42,086 nt of DNA from Hydrogenophilales bacterium CG_4_10_14_3_um_filter_63_21 (GTDB lineage Bacteria > Pseudomonadota > Gammaproteobacteria > Burkholderiales > Thiobacillaceae): assembly GCA_002784045.1 (NCBI GenBank), contig PFJX01000026.1:1-42086 (forward strand), in the 5' to 3' direction. Within the stretch, counting starts at the first letter, position 1, and the number at the start of each line of letters is the position of its first letter. The position numbers and the translations under genes are program-made. Positions 24,759 through 32,754 of this stretch are shown here, one piece after another. The notes beneath the pieces are model-generated. The model searched no databases. It saw nothing but the letters and a program-made list of their open reading frames with translations, and had not been told where the DNA came from.

Positions 24759-25720
24759 GCCACCGCCCCACTCTCAGCCTGGTCATGCCGATCTACAACG
24801 TCGCGGCTTATCTGCCCGCGTGCCTGGACAGCGTGGTCGCGCAAACACGCCAACCGGACGAGATCATTGCGGTGGACGACGGCTCTACCGATGCGTGTCC
24901 GGCCATCCTGGCCGACTACGCCGAGCGTCTGCCCCAGATGCGCGTGGTGCGGCGGCAAAACGGCGGCCTCTCGGCTGCCCGCAACACCGGACTGGAGCAC
25001 GCCAGCAGTGAATGGCTGGTGTTCCTCGACTCCGACGACCGGCTCGCGCCCAATCACTGTGAAATCGCCCTGGCCATGGCACAACACGACGATCTCGACA
25101 TCGCCCTGTTCAACGGCTGGTTCGACTTCGAGGAGCGGAAACCGGAAGTGCTGATCTATCCGGACGAGCCGAACGGCGAGGTCACGACAGGCGCGGACTG
25201 GTTGCGCGATCGATTGCTCAATCGCCAGTTCTTCCATTTTGTCTGGCTGCATCTCTACCGCCGCGAATTCGTGGAAAAACTGGGTCTGCGTTTCGTGGCG
25301 CCCTGGGTCCATGAGGACGTGCCCTGGACCACCCGCGCCCTGATCGAGGCGCGCCGGGTGCGCTACAGCGCCACGCCCCTGGTTCACTACCGCAAACCCC
25401 TGCGCCCGCCCAAGCCGGGTCCGGTCCAGGATGCCCGCCTGCGGCTGCTGATCGAGAGTTCCGCCTTCAACGCCATGGCCCTGGACAAGCTGATCGTCGG
25501 CCTCACGGACCGGGAACTGGCCAGACAGATCGCCTGGCAACTGGTGGATGGCGGTCTTTCCATCTTCCATCACATGGCCAAGATCGACTCGCCGAACAAG
25601 CTGCGGGAGCTGCGCCGGGCGCTGCGCAGGCTGGGACTCTATGCCCTGCTCTGGCACCATGCCGCCACCTTGCCGCAACACCGTCGCATCGCCCGCAACT
25701 GGCTGAAATCCTTCACCTGA
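24755..25720 (+). CDS. GT2 family glycosyltransferase
   Basis: This protein has 321 residues from the ATG at 24755, where it overlaps the previous stop as ATGA; the same frame is open back into the GT9 gene but that part is not real. It is a typical GT-A protein. LSLVMPIYNVAAYLPACLDS (about 7-26) is followed by IIAVDDGSTDACPAILADYA and then by ARNTGLEHASSEWLVFLDSD, whose LDSDD is the metal-binding site. The C-terminal third is helical and basic. It is likely a sugar transferase of the outer saccharide; the donor is unknown. Confidence 0.87.
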   Translation: MSHRPTLSLVMPIYNVAAYLPACLDSVVAQTRQPDEIIAVDDGSTDACPAILADYAERLPQMRVVRRQNGGLSAARNTGLEHASSEWLVFLDSDDRLAPNHCEIALAMAQHDDLDIALFNGWFDFEERKPEVLIYPDEPNGEVTTGADWLRDRLLNRQFFHFVWLHLYRREFVEKLGLRFVAPWVHEDVPWTTRALIEARRVRYSATPLVHYRKPLRPPKPGPVQDARLRLLIESSAFNAMALDKLIVGLTDRELARQIAWQLVDGGLSIFHHMAKIDSPNKLRELRRALRRLGLYALLWHHAATLPQHRRIARNWLKSFT

Positions 25721-25726
25721 GCTGCC

Positions 25727-26707
25727 ATGCCCCCAAACGATAACCGCAATCTGGTGCTGTTCGGATTGAATGCCGGGTCCGAGATGTTCCACGATGCCTT
25801 CCAGAACCTGGGCTACGAAGTCGCCGTCGTCGGCGACCATCCGACGCCCGCACAACTGGCCCGGGCCGCTCTCTGCTTCACCAGCGTCTACAACGGCGTG
25901 CGTGCCCCCTGGTCCGCCTTGAAGCTGAAACGCCAACTCAAGCGCGCCGGGGTGCCCCTGATCGGGATCGACCGCGATGGTCCCTGGCACATGGGCCGGC
26001 TGGTGCGCCAGTTACGCCTGTTCGCCTGGCTCAAGGTTCTGGACATCTACGCCCCCCACACCCTGCAACCCACCTACCGCTTCGCCCCGGTGGTGGTCTA
26101 CAACGCCAACGCGGTTTGGCAGCGGAACTTCAACCTGCACGGCCGTACCCTGGAAGAGATGCGCGATCCGGCTTTCTTCCGATGGGACGTGAGCTTCGTC
26201 GGCAACATGCATGGCGAACGCTACAAGGAACACGCCGAACGCCAGCGCTTCTTCGCCGCCCTGCGCCCGCGCCTGGAAGCACTGGGCCTGCGCGTGCTGT
26301 TCACCAACTCCGGGGGCATGAGCGAGCAGGAACAGATCGATGTGATCCAGCGCTCCGTCATCAACCTCAACTACCGCTCCTCTTGCGACCACCCCTCCCG
26401 TTCTGGAGTGGAGATGTCCTGGGGCCTGCCGGAACGCTGCTACGGCGTGCCGGCACGGGGCGGCTTCATGCTCTCCGACGAGCGTCGCCATGCGGCAGAC
26501 GACTTCGACCTCAAGACGGAATGGGCGAGTTACCGCGACTTCGAGGATTGCATCGCACGCATCCAGCACTTCGTCGGCCATTTCGCGGAAACCCGAGCCG
26601 TTGCCGAGGCAGCCCATGCACGTGTGATGCGCGACCATACCTACGAGAAGCGCGCGGAAAACCTGCTGGCAGCGGCGCGCCGCTGGCGTGAAGCCCGCGC
26701 GGCCTGA
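25727..26707 (+). CDS. CgeB-like glycosyltransferase-fold protein
   Basis: This 326-residue protein resembles CgeB/spore-maturation-type GT-B proteins. Evidence is the N-terminal LVLFGLNAGSEMFHDAFQNL, the middle FVGNMHGERYKEHAERQRFF (start of the second Rossmann half) and the C-terminal VINLNYRSSCDHPSRSGVEM, then RCYGVPARGGFMLSDER, which fits the CgeB donor region (R-x-FE-x2-AxGGF). It lacks the classic E-x7-E. Position after the GT2 gene suggests a role in the same glycan. The family identification is moderate. Confidence 0.75.
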   Translation: MPPNDNRNLVLFGLNAGSEMFHDAFQNLGYEVAVVGDHPTPAQLARAALCFTSVYNGVRAPWSALKLKRQLKRAGVPLIGIDRDGPWHMGRLVRQLRLFAWLKVLDIYAPHTLQPTYRFAPVVVYNANAVWQRNFNLHGRTLEEMRDPAFFRWDVSFVGNMHGERYKEHAERQRFFAALRPRLEALGLRVLFTNSGGMSEQEQIDVIQRSVINLNYRSSCDHPSRSGVEMSWGLPERCYGVPARGGFMLSDERRHAADDFDLKTEWASYRDFEDCIARIQHFVGHFAETRAVAEAAHARVMRDHTYEKRAENLLAAARRWREARAA

Positions 26708-26717
26708 TGCGCTTGCC

Positions 26718-27461
26718 ATGAGACGAATCCCCGCTGCGGCCGCTGCCGCCCTGCCCCTCATCATCACCGGAACCATCATTCCCCAGGCCAGCTTCGTGCA
26801 TATCGCCGACTGGCAGGTGCGCCGTCAGCAATACCTGGAGGCCCTGCGCTACTTCTGCGAACGCGGCTACCGGGTGTTCTTCCTGGAAAATTCCGCCTAC
26901 GACATGGATGCCGATCCGGATTTCGCCATGGCCCATCTGACCACGGTGAAGCTGCGGGATGAAGATGCCAGCGGCTACCAGCGCGGCAAGGGCTACCAGG
27001 AATTCAAGATGCTCGACCGCTTCCTGGCGAGCGAGCAGGCGCCGCAGCGCTTCTTCAAGCTGTCCGGCCGGCGCACACTGCACCAGATCAGCTATTTCCA
27101 GAACCGCTACCGCGCCCCCGGCAGGCAGTGGTTCGATCTCTGGCAGAACGACGCCTTTGCCGACACCACTTTCTTCTGCTGCGACCTGGATTTCTACGAC
27201 CAGCACCTGCGCGCGCTCTACGCCCAGGCGGACGATGGCAGCGGCCGCATCATCGAAAAAGTGGTGTACGCCGCCCTGCATGGCCTGCCCGCTGTCCGTT
27301 TCCACCCCCTGACGCCGCTGTTCACCGGACAGCACGGCACCTCGGGCAACAAGCTCAAGGGCAAATACCATTTCCCGACGGAAATGCGCCGGAAGCTCCG
27401 TTCCCTCCTGGGTAAACACAAGCTGGACAAACGTATCCTGGATTGGCCCAGGGCTCGATGA
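26718..27461 (+). CDS. Hypothetical protein, possible GT-A-like transferase
   Basis: This protein has about 247 residues from the ATG at 26718, 10 bases after the previous stop. I do not firmly recognise it. After a hydrophobic N-terminal strand (AALPLIITGTIIPQASFVHI) come YLEALRYFCERGYRVFFLEN, GKGYQEFKMLDRFLAS and FFKLSGRRTLHQISYF. The order E-N, G-K-G-x2-E and K-(L/I)-(S/T)-GR recalls uncharacterised capsule and LPS cluster proteins thought to have a GT-A fold. The C-terminal region is basic (RRKLRSLLGKHKLDKR), as in membrane-associated transferases. It is the last gene of the plus-strand glycan cluster and is followed by a REP-like hairpin. Confidence 0.7.
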   Translation: MRRIPAAAAAALPLIITGTIIPQASFVHIADWQVRRQQYLEALRYFCERGYRVFFLENSAYDMDADPDFAMAHLTTVKLRDEDASGYQRGKGYQEFKMLDRFLASEQAPQRFFKLSGRRTLHQISYFQNRYRAPGRQWFDLWQNDAFADTTFFCCDLDFYDQHLRALYAQADDGSGRIIEKVVYAALHGLPAVRFHPLTPLFTGQHGTSGNKLKGKYHFPTEMRRKLRSLLGKHKLDKRILDWPRAR

Positions 27462-27487
27462 ACCTAAAAAGCGCAGTTGGCCGGATC

Positions 27488-27546
27488 GTGGGAGCGAGCT
27501 TGCCAGCGATGAAGCACGGCCAATCGCGGGCAAGCCCGCTCCTACG
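27488..27546. repeat. REP-like hairpin, GGGAGCGAGCTTGCC type
   Basis: GTGGGAGCGAGCTTGCCAGC pairs with the right arm GCGGGCAAGCCCGCTCCTAC. The type resembles the pseudomonad REP consensus (GTAGGAGCGAGCTTGC) and differs from the TGTAGCGC family elsewhere in the window. It lies between the convergent ends of the plus-strand cluster and the minus-strand heptose operon, where it could terminate both. Confidence 0.8.
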
Positions 27547-27670
27547 TCAACCACGCGGCTTTACCCGGAGGGTGAATGCCGTAGGAAGCCCCGGCGCTTG
27601 CATCCATGCGGTAGTCCAAGGATTGATGAGCGTTCAACTGAGGAATCCAGGATGAAACAAGCGCTGCGGT

Positions 27671-28567
27671 CTACTCGGGAAAAGTCGAGTTCGAGCCTGC
27701 GCGCATCTGAAGCTCGTACAGCTTCGCGTATTTCAGGAAACTGGTCAGGCAACCGATGGAGATATGCACCAATCCCGGCACGCCATCGAGAAAACCTCGG
27801 CGCAGGAAGTAGAACTTCACGAAGCGCGCCAGCGGGCTGGTCAGCATCTTCCAGGCGCTGAACCGCTTTCCGGCCGCGAACATGCGCGCGGCCTGGAGGT
27901 CGGTGTAATGGTTCTGCTTCGCCAGGTAATCCGCCAGGCCCTGCTCGGACTCGTGCAGCAGATCGCCTGACAGTTTCACGACTGCCCCGCCGCACACCAA
28001 TTTCTCGTGTACGACATCCTCGCTCCAGTTGGCGCGGCGGCGGTCGAACAAGCGCACGCACCAGTCGGGATAGCCTTCGCCGTGGCGCAGCCAGCGGCCC
28101 ATGAAGCGGTTGCGGCGGGGCAACAGGTACGCAACCGTTGCTCCCTCTGATGAAACTACCAAGCAATCGGCTAAGCGGGCAAACGGCGCCCGCCAAGCCG
28201 CTGCTTGTCCCCCGGCCCCTCTGATAAAGCCCCTACCCTTCGGTATCCCGGAGGGAGAGGGGAGAAGAGCGCGTTCAATGCTGGCACGCAATTCCGGCGT
28301 CACCCGCTCGTCGGCGTCGAGGGAAAGTATCCAATCGTGTTTCGCCTGCAAGGCGGCGAAGCGTTTCTGCGGGCCGTAACCCAGCCACGCCTGGTGGATG
28401 ACCCGCGCGCCCAGGCGCTCCGCCACCACCACGGTGTCGTCGCTGCTGCCGGAATCCACCACCAGCACCTCGTCGGCGCCGGGCACGCTGGCGATGCACT
28501 CGGGCAGCAGTGAAGCGGCGTCGCAAACGATGATGACCAGGGAGAAAGGGAGGCGCGCCTCATTCAT
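27671..28567 (-). CDS. waaE: WaaE/KdtX-like GT2 core glycosyltransferase with in-frame palindromic insert
   Basis: This GT2 enzyme adds a hexose (commonly glucose on heptose I) in the inner core of the WaaE/KdtX family. It has 298 residues from the ATG at 28567; an open extension up to 28660 overlaps waaF and is not used. Family marks are VLVVDSGSSDDTV (about 35-47), WLGYGPQKRFAAL (61-73), LSLDADERVTPEL (81-93) and PRRNRFMGRWLRHGEGYPDW (about 150-169). Residues about 102-144 (SPSGIPKGRGFIRG... to EGAT) have no counterpart in usual family members of about 255 residues. They are encoded by two palindromic repeats at 28160-28265. The insertion keeps the frame and lies in a surface loop after the DXD helix, so activity may persist. 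It overlaps waaF by 4 bases. Confidence 0.85.
   Translation of the reverse strand: MNEARLPFSLVIIVCDAASLLPECIASVPGADEVLVVDSGSSDDTVVVAERLGARVIHQAWLGYGPQKRFAALQAKHDWILSLDADERVTPELRASIERALLPSPSGIPKGRGFIRGAGGQAAAWRAPFARLADCLVVSSEGATVAYLLPRRNRFMGRWLRHGEGYPDWCVRLFDRRRANWSEDVVHEKLVCGGAVVKLSGDLLHESEQGLADYLAKQNHYTDLQAARMFAAGKRFSAWKMLTSPLARFVKFYFLRRGFLDGVPGLVHISIGCLTSFLKYAKLYELQMRAGSNSTFPE
28160..28265. repeat. Palindromic repeat pair inserted in frame in the waaE-like gene
   Basis: The first hairpin at 28160-28207 has arms starting CAAGCAATCGGCTAAGCGGG and ending GCCCGCCAAGCCGCTGCTTG, nearly perfectly complementary. The second part (28208-28265) has TCCCCCGGCCCCTCTG facing GGAGGGAGAGGGGAG, the common CCCTCTCCC-type intergenic repeat. 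Together they encode the extra loop of about 43 residues in the protein. Confidence 0.75.
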
Positions 28568-29640
28568 TCCGGCAACCCCTCCAGCACCCGTTCCGGACCC
28601 AGCTTGTTCAGGCAGTCCAGATGCCCCAAGGGGCACTCCCGCTTGAAGCAGGGGCTGCATTCCAGCCCCAGGCGCAGCACACGCGCCTTGTCTGAAAACG
28701 GTGGCGTGTAGCCGGGGTCGGTGGAGCCGTAGACGGCGATCAGCGGGACATCCACGGCGGCGGCGATGTGCATCAGGCCGGAGTCGTTGCTGACCACGGC
28801 GCGGGCGCAGGCGAGGAGGTCGACGGTTTCTTCGAGGGTGGTCTGGCCGGCAAGGTTGACGCAGGCATCACGCGTCAGCTGGTTGATCGCCTCGGTTACC
28901 GGCCGATCCTTGGCCGAACCGAACAGCCAGACTTGCCAGCCCTCTTGCAGTTTGGCGCGTGCCACCGCCGCGTAGTGGGCTTCCGGCCAGCGTTTGGCGG
29001 GGCCGTATTCGGCGCCGGGACAGAGGGCGAGGATGGGCTGGGCGCGGTCGAGGCCGAGACGGGCGAGGCTGGCCTGCTGAGCTTGGGGGTTGACGGTCAG
29101 CCGTGGTTGCGGGGCCTGAGAAATCCCATCTTCGATGACGTCGCCCCCTGCCCCCCTTTGCGAAAGAGGGTTTGCCGCCGCCGGATAAGCCAGGGCGCTA
29201 AAGCGCTCTACCAGGCGCGGCATCGCCTTTTCATCGAGCCGGCGTATGTCGTTGAGCAGCCGCACGCGGAATTCACCGAGGTACCCGGTGCGCAGCGGAA
29301 TGCCGGCGAAGAAGGGGACCAGGGCGGATTTCCAGGAATTGGGCAGGACAAAGGCCTGGTCATAGCCTGCGCGCGACAGTTCGCGGCCGAGACGCCAGCG
29401 CTCGGTCAAGCCGAAACTGCCGTGCGCGAACGGCGCCACCAGGGCGCGCCGCACTTCCGGCATGCGCGCGAGTATCCCGTGCGACCAGGCCGGGGCGAGC
29501 ACGTCGAGTTCGAGGCCGGCTTCAATGCCAACTTCGCGCGTGGCCAGGGCCTTGAACAGGCTTTGCGCCATCAGCATGTCGCCCACCCAGGACGGGCCGA
29601 CGACCAGGCAGCGATAGGGAATTTCCCGGCCTACCGCCAT
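28564..29640 (-). CDS. waaF: ADP-heptose--LPS heptosyltransferase II WaaF
   Basis: WaaF transfers the second heptose to the inner core. The protein has 358 residues from the ATG at 29640, next to the hldD stop; upstream open sequence belongs to hldD. Motifs are CLVVGPSWVGDMLMAQSLFK (about 11-30), CPGAEYGPAKRWPEAHYA (207-224), SNDSGLMHIAAAVDVPLIAV (284-303) and the cysteine-rich tail LECSPCFKRECPLGHLDCL. These are close to textbook WaaF. It is slightly longer than the usual 345 or so. The excess is a Gly/Ser-rich segment near 157-175 (NPLSQRGAGGDVIEDG) that may be another in-frame repeat insertion (29154-29170). Confidence 0.93.
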   Translation of the reverse strand: MAVGREIPYRCLVVGPSWVGDMLMAQSLFKALATREVGIEAGLELDVLAPAWSHGILARMPEVRRALVAPFAHGSFGLTERWRLGRELSRAGYDQAFVLPNSWKSALVPFFAGIPLRTGYLGEFRVRLLNDIRRLDEKAMPRLVERFSALAYPAAANPLSQRGAGGDVIEDGISQAPQPRLTVNPQAQQASLARLGLDRAQPILALCPGAEYGPAKRWPEAHYAAVARAKLQEGWQVWLFGSAKDRPVTEAINQLTRDACVNLAGQTTLEETVDLLACARAVVSNDSGLMHIAAAVDVPLIAVYGSTDPGYTPPFSDKARVLRLGLECSPCFKRECPLGHLDCLNKLGPERVLEGLPE

Positions 29641-30590
29641 CACGCCGGGTTCTGTTCCAGCCAGGCGAGATATTTCGGAACCCCCTGTTCCACCGCCATG
29701 AACTCCGCCGTGTAGCCGGCCTGGCGCAGCCGGGAGATGTCCGCCTGGGTGTAGCTCTGGTAGCGGCCCTTGAGATGATCCGGGAACGGCATGTAGTCGA
29801 TCTCGCCGCGGCCGTGGTGTTTGATCACCGCGCGCGCCACGTCGTTGAAGCTCTGCGCGCGGCCGGTGCCGACGTTGAAGATGCCGGAGACGCCGGGGTT
29901 GTCGAGCAGCCACAGCTTTACCGCGACGGTGTCGTCAACGTGGATGAAGTCGCGCAGTTGCTCGCCGTTGCCGTAGCCGTCGGTACCTTCGAACAGCTTC
30001 ACCTTGCCGTCCTTGAGTATCTGATTGTGGAAGTGGAAGGCGACGCTGGCCATGCTGCCCTTATGCTGCTCACGCGGGCCATAGACGTTGAAGTAGCGCA
30101 GGCCGGCCACCTGGCTGGCCAGCGCGTTCCAGTGGCGACGTAAATACTGGTCAAACTGGAATTTTGAGAAGGCATACAGGTTGAGCGGCCGCTCGTACTG
30201 ACGCGCTTCCTTGAACACCGGGCCCATGCCGTAGACCGAGGCGGAGGAGGCGTAGATGAACGGGGCTTCGATGGACTGGCACCAATGCAGCAGGGTCTTG
30301 GTGTACTCGAAGTTGTTCTTCATGATGAATTCGCCATCCCACTCGGTGGTGGCGGAACAGGCGCCTTCGTGGACGACCGCGTCGATTTTGCCAAACTCCC
30401 AACCGGCCTGGATGCGCTTGATGAAATCGAGCCGATCGACGTAATCGACGATGTCGCAGTCGGCCAGATTCCTGAATTTGATGCCTTCCTTGAGATCGTC
30501 AACCACCAGGATCTCGGAAATGCCGCGCTGGTTGAGCGCTTTGACCATATTGCTGCCGATGAGGCCGGCGCCGCCGGTGATGATGAACAT
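29640..30590 (-). CDS. hldD: ADP-L-glycero-D-manno-heptose 6-epimerase HldD
   Basis: HldD inverts C6 of ADP-D-glycero-D-manno-heptose, giving the L-glycero form used by heptosyltransferases. The protein has 316 residues, the usual length. The NAD(P) motif is [19 protein letters not shown] (5-23), with Leu where most have Phe. [16 protein letters not shown] follows. The active-site pair appears in ASSASVYG and YAFSKFQFD (YxxxK). [20 protein letters not shown] is diagnostic. It lies between hldE (3 bases away) and waaF (overlapping), an operon order that matches its pathway order. Confidence 0.96.
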   Translation of the reverse strand: MFIITGGAGLIGSNMVKALNQRGISEILVVDDLKEGIKFRNLADCDIVDYVDRLDFIKRIQAGWEFGKIDAVVHEGACSATTEWDGEFIMKNNFEYTKTLLHWCQSIEAPFIYASSASVYGMGPVFKEARQYERPLNLYAFSKFQFDQYLRRHWNALASQVAGLRYFNVYGPREQHKGSMASVAFHFHNQILKDGKVKLFEGTDGYGNGEQLRDFIHVDDTVAVKLWLLDNPGVSGIFNVGTGRAQSFNDVARAVIKHHGRGEIDYMPFPDHLKGRYQSYTQADISRLRQAGYTAEFMAVEQGVPKYLAWLEQNPA

Positions 30591-30593
30591 GTT

Positions 30594-32018
30594 TCAGCCC
30601 TTCTTGATGGTTGCGATCAGGCCGGAGGTGGAGTGTCCCGGCACAAAGGTCAGAATTTTTACTTCGCCGCCCGCCGCCAGGACGCATTCGCCGCCGGCGA
30701 TGTCCGTGGGCCGGTAATCGCCGCCTTTCACCAGCACATCCGGGCATATCCGGCAGATCAGGCGTTGTGGGGTGTCTTCGGAAAATGGCACCACCCAGTC
30801 CACCGCCGCCAGGGCGGCGAGCACGGTCTGGCGGGCGGCGAGCGGGTTGACCGGACGGCCCTCTCCTTTCAAGCGGCGCACGGAATCATCGTCGTTCACC
30901 GCCACGATCAGGCGGTCGCCCAAGGCGCGCGCCTGTTGCAGGTAGGTGACGTGGCCGGCATGGAGGATGTCGAAGCAGCCATTGGTCATGACGATGCGTT
31001 CGCCCGTGGCGCGTGCCCGCGCCACCAAGGCCAGGAGATCGTCTTCCGAAACGGCGCCGGTCGGTACCGGCAGGTGCTGTTCCATCGCCGCCGCCAGTTC
31101 GGCGGGCGACACCGTGGCGGTGCCGAGTTTACCGACCACCACGCCCGCCGCCAGGTTGGCCAGCGCCACCGCGTCGAACATCGGCTCACCCGCCGCCAGG
31201 GCCGCCGCCAGCACCGCGACCACCGTGTCGCCGGCGCCGGTGACGTCGTAGACCTCGCGCGCGTGGGTGGGCAGGTGCAGCGGGGCATGGCCGCGTTGCA
31301 GCAGGCACATGCCCTTCTCGCTGCGCGTGACCAGGAGGGCGTCCAGCTCCAGCGCATCACGCAGGGCGCAGCCCTTGGCGGCCAGGTCGGCCTCATCGGC
31401 GATCCGCCCGGCCACCGCCTCAAACTCCACCTGGTTCGGCGTCAGCAGGGTGGCGCCGCGATAGCGCTGGAAATCCGAGCCCTTCGGGTCGATCACCACC
31501 GGCAGGCCGCGTTCGTGCGCGGCGCGAAGCAAAGGCTGGGTGTCGCGCAGCACGCCCTTCGCATAATCGGACAACACCACCGCCTTCGCCCGCGGCAAGG
31601 CTTGCAGAAAGCGGCCGAGGATGCCACTGCCATCGCAGGCCTCGAAGCCATCCTCGAAATCCAGGCGGATGAGCTGCTGATGCTTGGAAAGGATACGCAA
31701 CTTCGTGATGGTGCGGCTGCCGGGAACCACCACGAAATCGCTGGAGACGCCACGAGCCTGTAGACGCTCGGCGAGCAGACCGGCTTCGGCATCCTCACCC
31801 ACCAGGCCGACCAGGGCCACACGGGCGCCCAGGGCGGCGGCGTTGAGCGCCACGTTGGCGGCGCCGCCGGGGCGCAATTCGTCGTCTTCCACCTTGACCA
31901 CCGGCACCGGCGCTTCCGGTGAAATGCGCGAAGTCGGCCCCTGCCAATAGCGGTCCAGCATCACATCACCCACGACCAGGACGGAGGCAGTTGAAAAATC
32001 AGGCAAATTCAAATGCAT
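30594..32018 (-). CDS. hldE: Bifunctional heptose 7-phosphate kinase/adenylyltransferase HldE
   Basis: HldE phosphorylates D-glycero-D-manno-heptose 7-phosphate at C1 and, after dephosphorylation by GmhB, adenylylates it to ADP-heptose. The protein has 474 residues. The kinase half (1-320, ribokinase fold) has [14 protein letters not shown] (51-64) and [13 protein letters not shown] with catalytic GAGD (261-264). The adenylyltransferase half has [20 protein letters not shown] (345-364), with the HxGH-type site, and [20 protein letters not shown]. Both domains look intact. The fused form is typical of Gammaproteobacteria. It is divergently oriented from gmhA, which supplies its substrate. Confidence 0.96.
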   Translation of the reverse strand: MHLNLPDFSTASVLVVGDVMLDRYWQGPTSRISPEAPVPVVKVEDDELRPGGAANVALNAAALGARVALVGLVGEDAEAGLLAERLQARGVSSDFVVVPGSRTITKLRILSKHQQLIRLDFEDGFEACDGSGILGRFLQALPRAKAVVLSDYAKGVLRDTQPLLRAAHERGLPVVIDPKGSDFQRYRGATLLTPNQVEFEAVAGRIADEADLAAKGCALRDALELDALLVTRSEKGMCLLQRGHAPLHLPTHAREVYDVTGAGDTVVAVLAAALAAGEPMFDAVALANLAAGVVVGKLGTATVSPAELAAAMEQHLPVPTGAVSEDDLLALVARARATGERIVMTNGCFDILHAGHVTYLQQARALGDRLIVAVNDDDSVRRLKGEGRPVNPLAARQTVLAALAAVDWVVPFSEDTPQRLICRICPDVLVKGGDYRPTDIAGGECVLAAGGEVKILTFVPGHSTSGLIATIKKG

Positions 32019-32088
32019 GAAGGGGGAATTGGGTGGTTAAATCGGTGCGTAGTTTACTTGGGTCAACTCTACTTGCGCCCCATTTCCC
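32019..32088. promoter_or_regulatory. Divergent promoter region between hldE and gmhA
   Basis: These 70 bases must hold both start regions for the two halves of the heptose pathway. On the minus strand a TTGACC (complement of GGTCAA at about 32061-32066) has a GATTTA hexamer 17 bases further on, a plausible -35/-10 pair for hldE. On the plus strand I see only weak candidates. No operator symmetry is evident. Confidence 0.4.
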
Positions 32089-32670
32089 ATGCCTTCGATT
32101 TCAGCCACGATTTCAGCCACACTCGACGCCCATCTGGAAGCCATCAGGGTGCTTCGTACACAGGAAGCCACGATTCGGGAACTCGGTGAAATGCTGGTGG
32201 CCCGCCTGCGCGCCGGCAACCGAATTTTCCTGTGCGGCAATGGCGGCAGCGCGGCGGATGCGCAACATATCGCGGCTGAAATGGTCTGTCGTTTCGAGGC
32301 CCATCGCCGCGCCCTCCCCGCCATCGCGCTGACCACCGATACCTCCGCGCTCACCGCCATCGCCAACGATTTCGGTTATGAGCGCGTGTTCGCGCGCCAG
32401 GTCGAAGCCTTGGCGCGTCCCGGCGATTTGCTGATCGGCATTTCCACCAGCGGCAACAGCGGCAACATCATCGCCGCCGTGGAACAGGCGAGAGACATGG
32501 GCGTCGCCACGCTCGGCCTGCTCGGCGGCGACGGTGGCAAACTGCGCGGCCTGGTCAACCACGAGATGCGGGTGCCAGTACGCGAAACCGCGCGCATCCA
32601 GGAATGCCACATCCTCATCGGCCATATCTGGTGCGGCATGATCGACGAAGCGTTCGCGGAACCCGTGTAG
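32089..32670 (+). CDS. gmhA: Sedoheptulose 7-phosphate isomerase GmhA
   Basis: GmhA converts sedoheptulose 7-phosphate to D-glycero-D-manno-heptose 7-phosphate, the entry to heptose synthesis. The protein has 193 residues, the normal length, with a single SIS domain. IFLCGNGGSAADAQHIAAEM (about 46-65) is the phosphosugar-binding loop with the zinc-site His/Glu region. LIGISTSGNSGNIIAAVEQA is the second loop, and IQECHILIGHIWCGMID carries the C-terminal Glu/His catalytic pair. Its stop codon TAG lies inside the left arm of the REP-like element at 32666. Pathway partners hldE and hldD are divergent neighbours. Confidence 0.95.
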   Translation: MPSISATISATLDAHLEAIRVLRTQEATIRELGEMLVARLRAGNRIFLCGNGGSAADAQHIAAEMVCRFEAHRRALPAIALTTDTSALTAIANDFGYERVFARQVEALARPGDLLIGISTSGNSGNIIAAVEQARDMGVATLGLLGGDGGKLRGLVNHEMRVPVRETARIQECHILIGHIWCGMIDEAFAEPV

Positions 32671-32737
32671 CGCAGGCGTCTCGCCTGCTTTGTATTTTTA
32701 ATCAGACCCACGAAGCAGGCGAGACGCCTGCGCTACA
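32666..32737. repeat. REP-like palindrome with perfect 25-base arms
   Basis: The left arm (32666-32690) starts TGTAGCGCAGGCGTCTCGCC. The right arm (32713-32737) is its exact reverse complement over 25 bases. A 22-base T-rich loop separates them. It supplies the gmhA stop codon and ends 17 bases before the xseA ATG. It may function as a terminator or processing site between them. Confidence 0.9.
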
Positions 32738-32754
32738 AAAACCGCCCCCCCTTC

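Noticed and set aside
30285-31763. 492-codon plus-strand frame opposite hldE and hldD
   Set aside because: It is a shadow of two clear genes; its protein is rich in His/Gln/Gly in the way antisense frames are.
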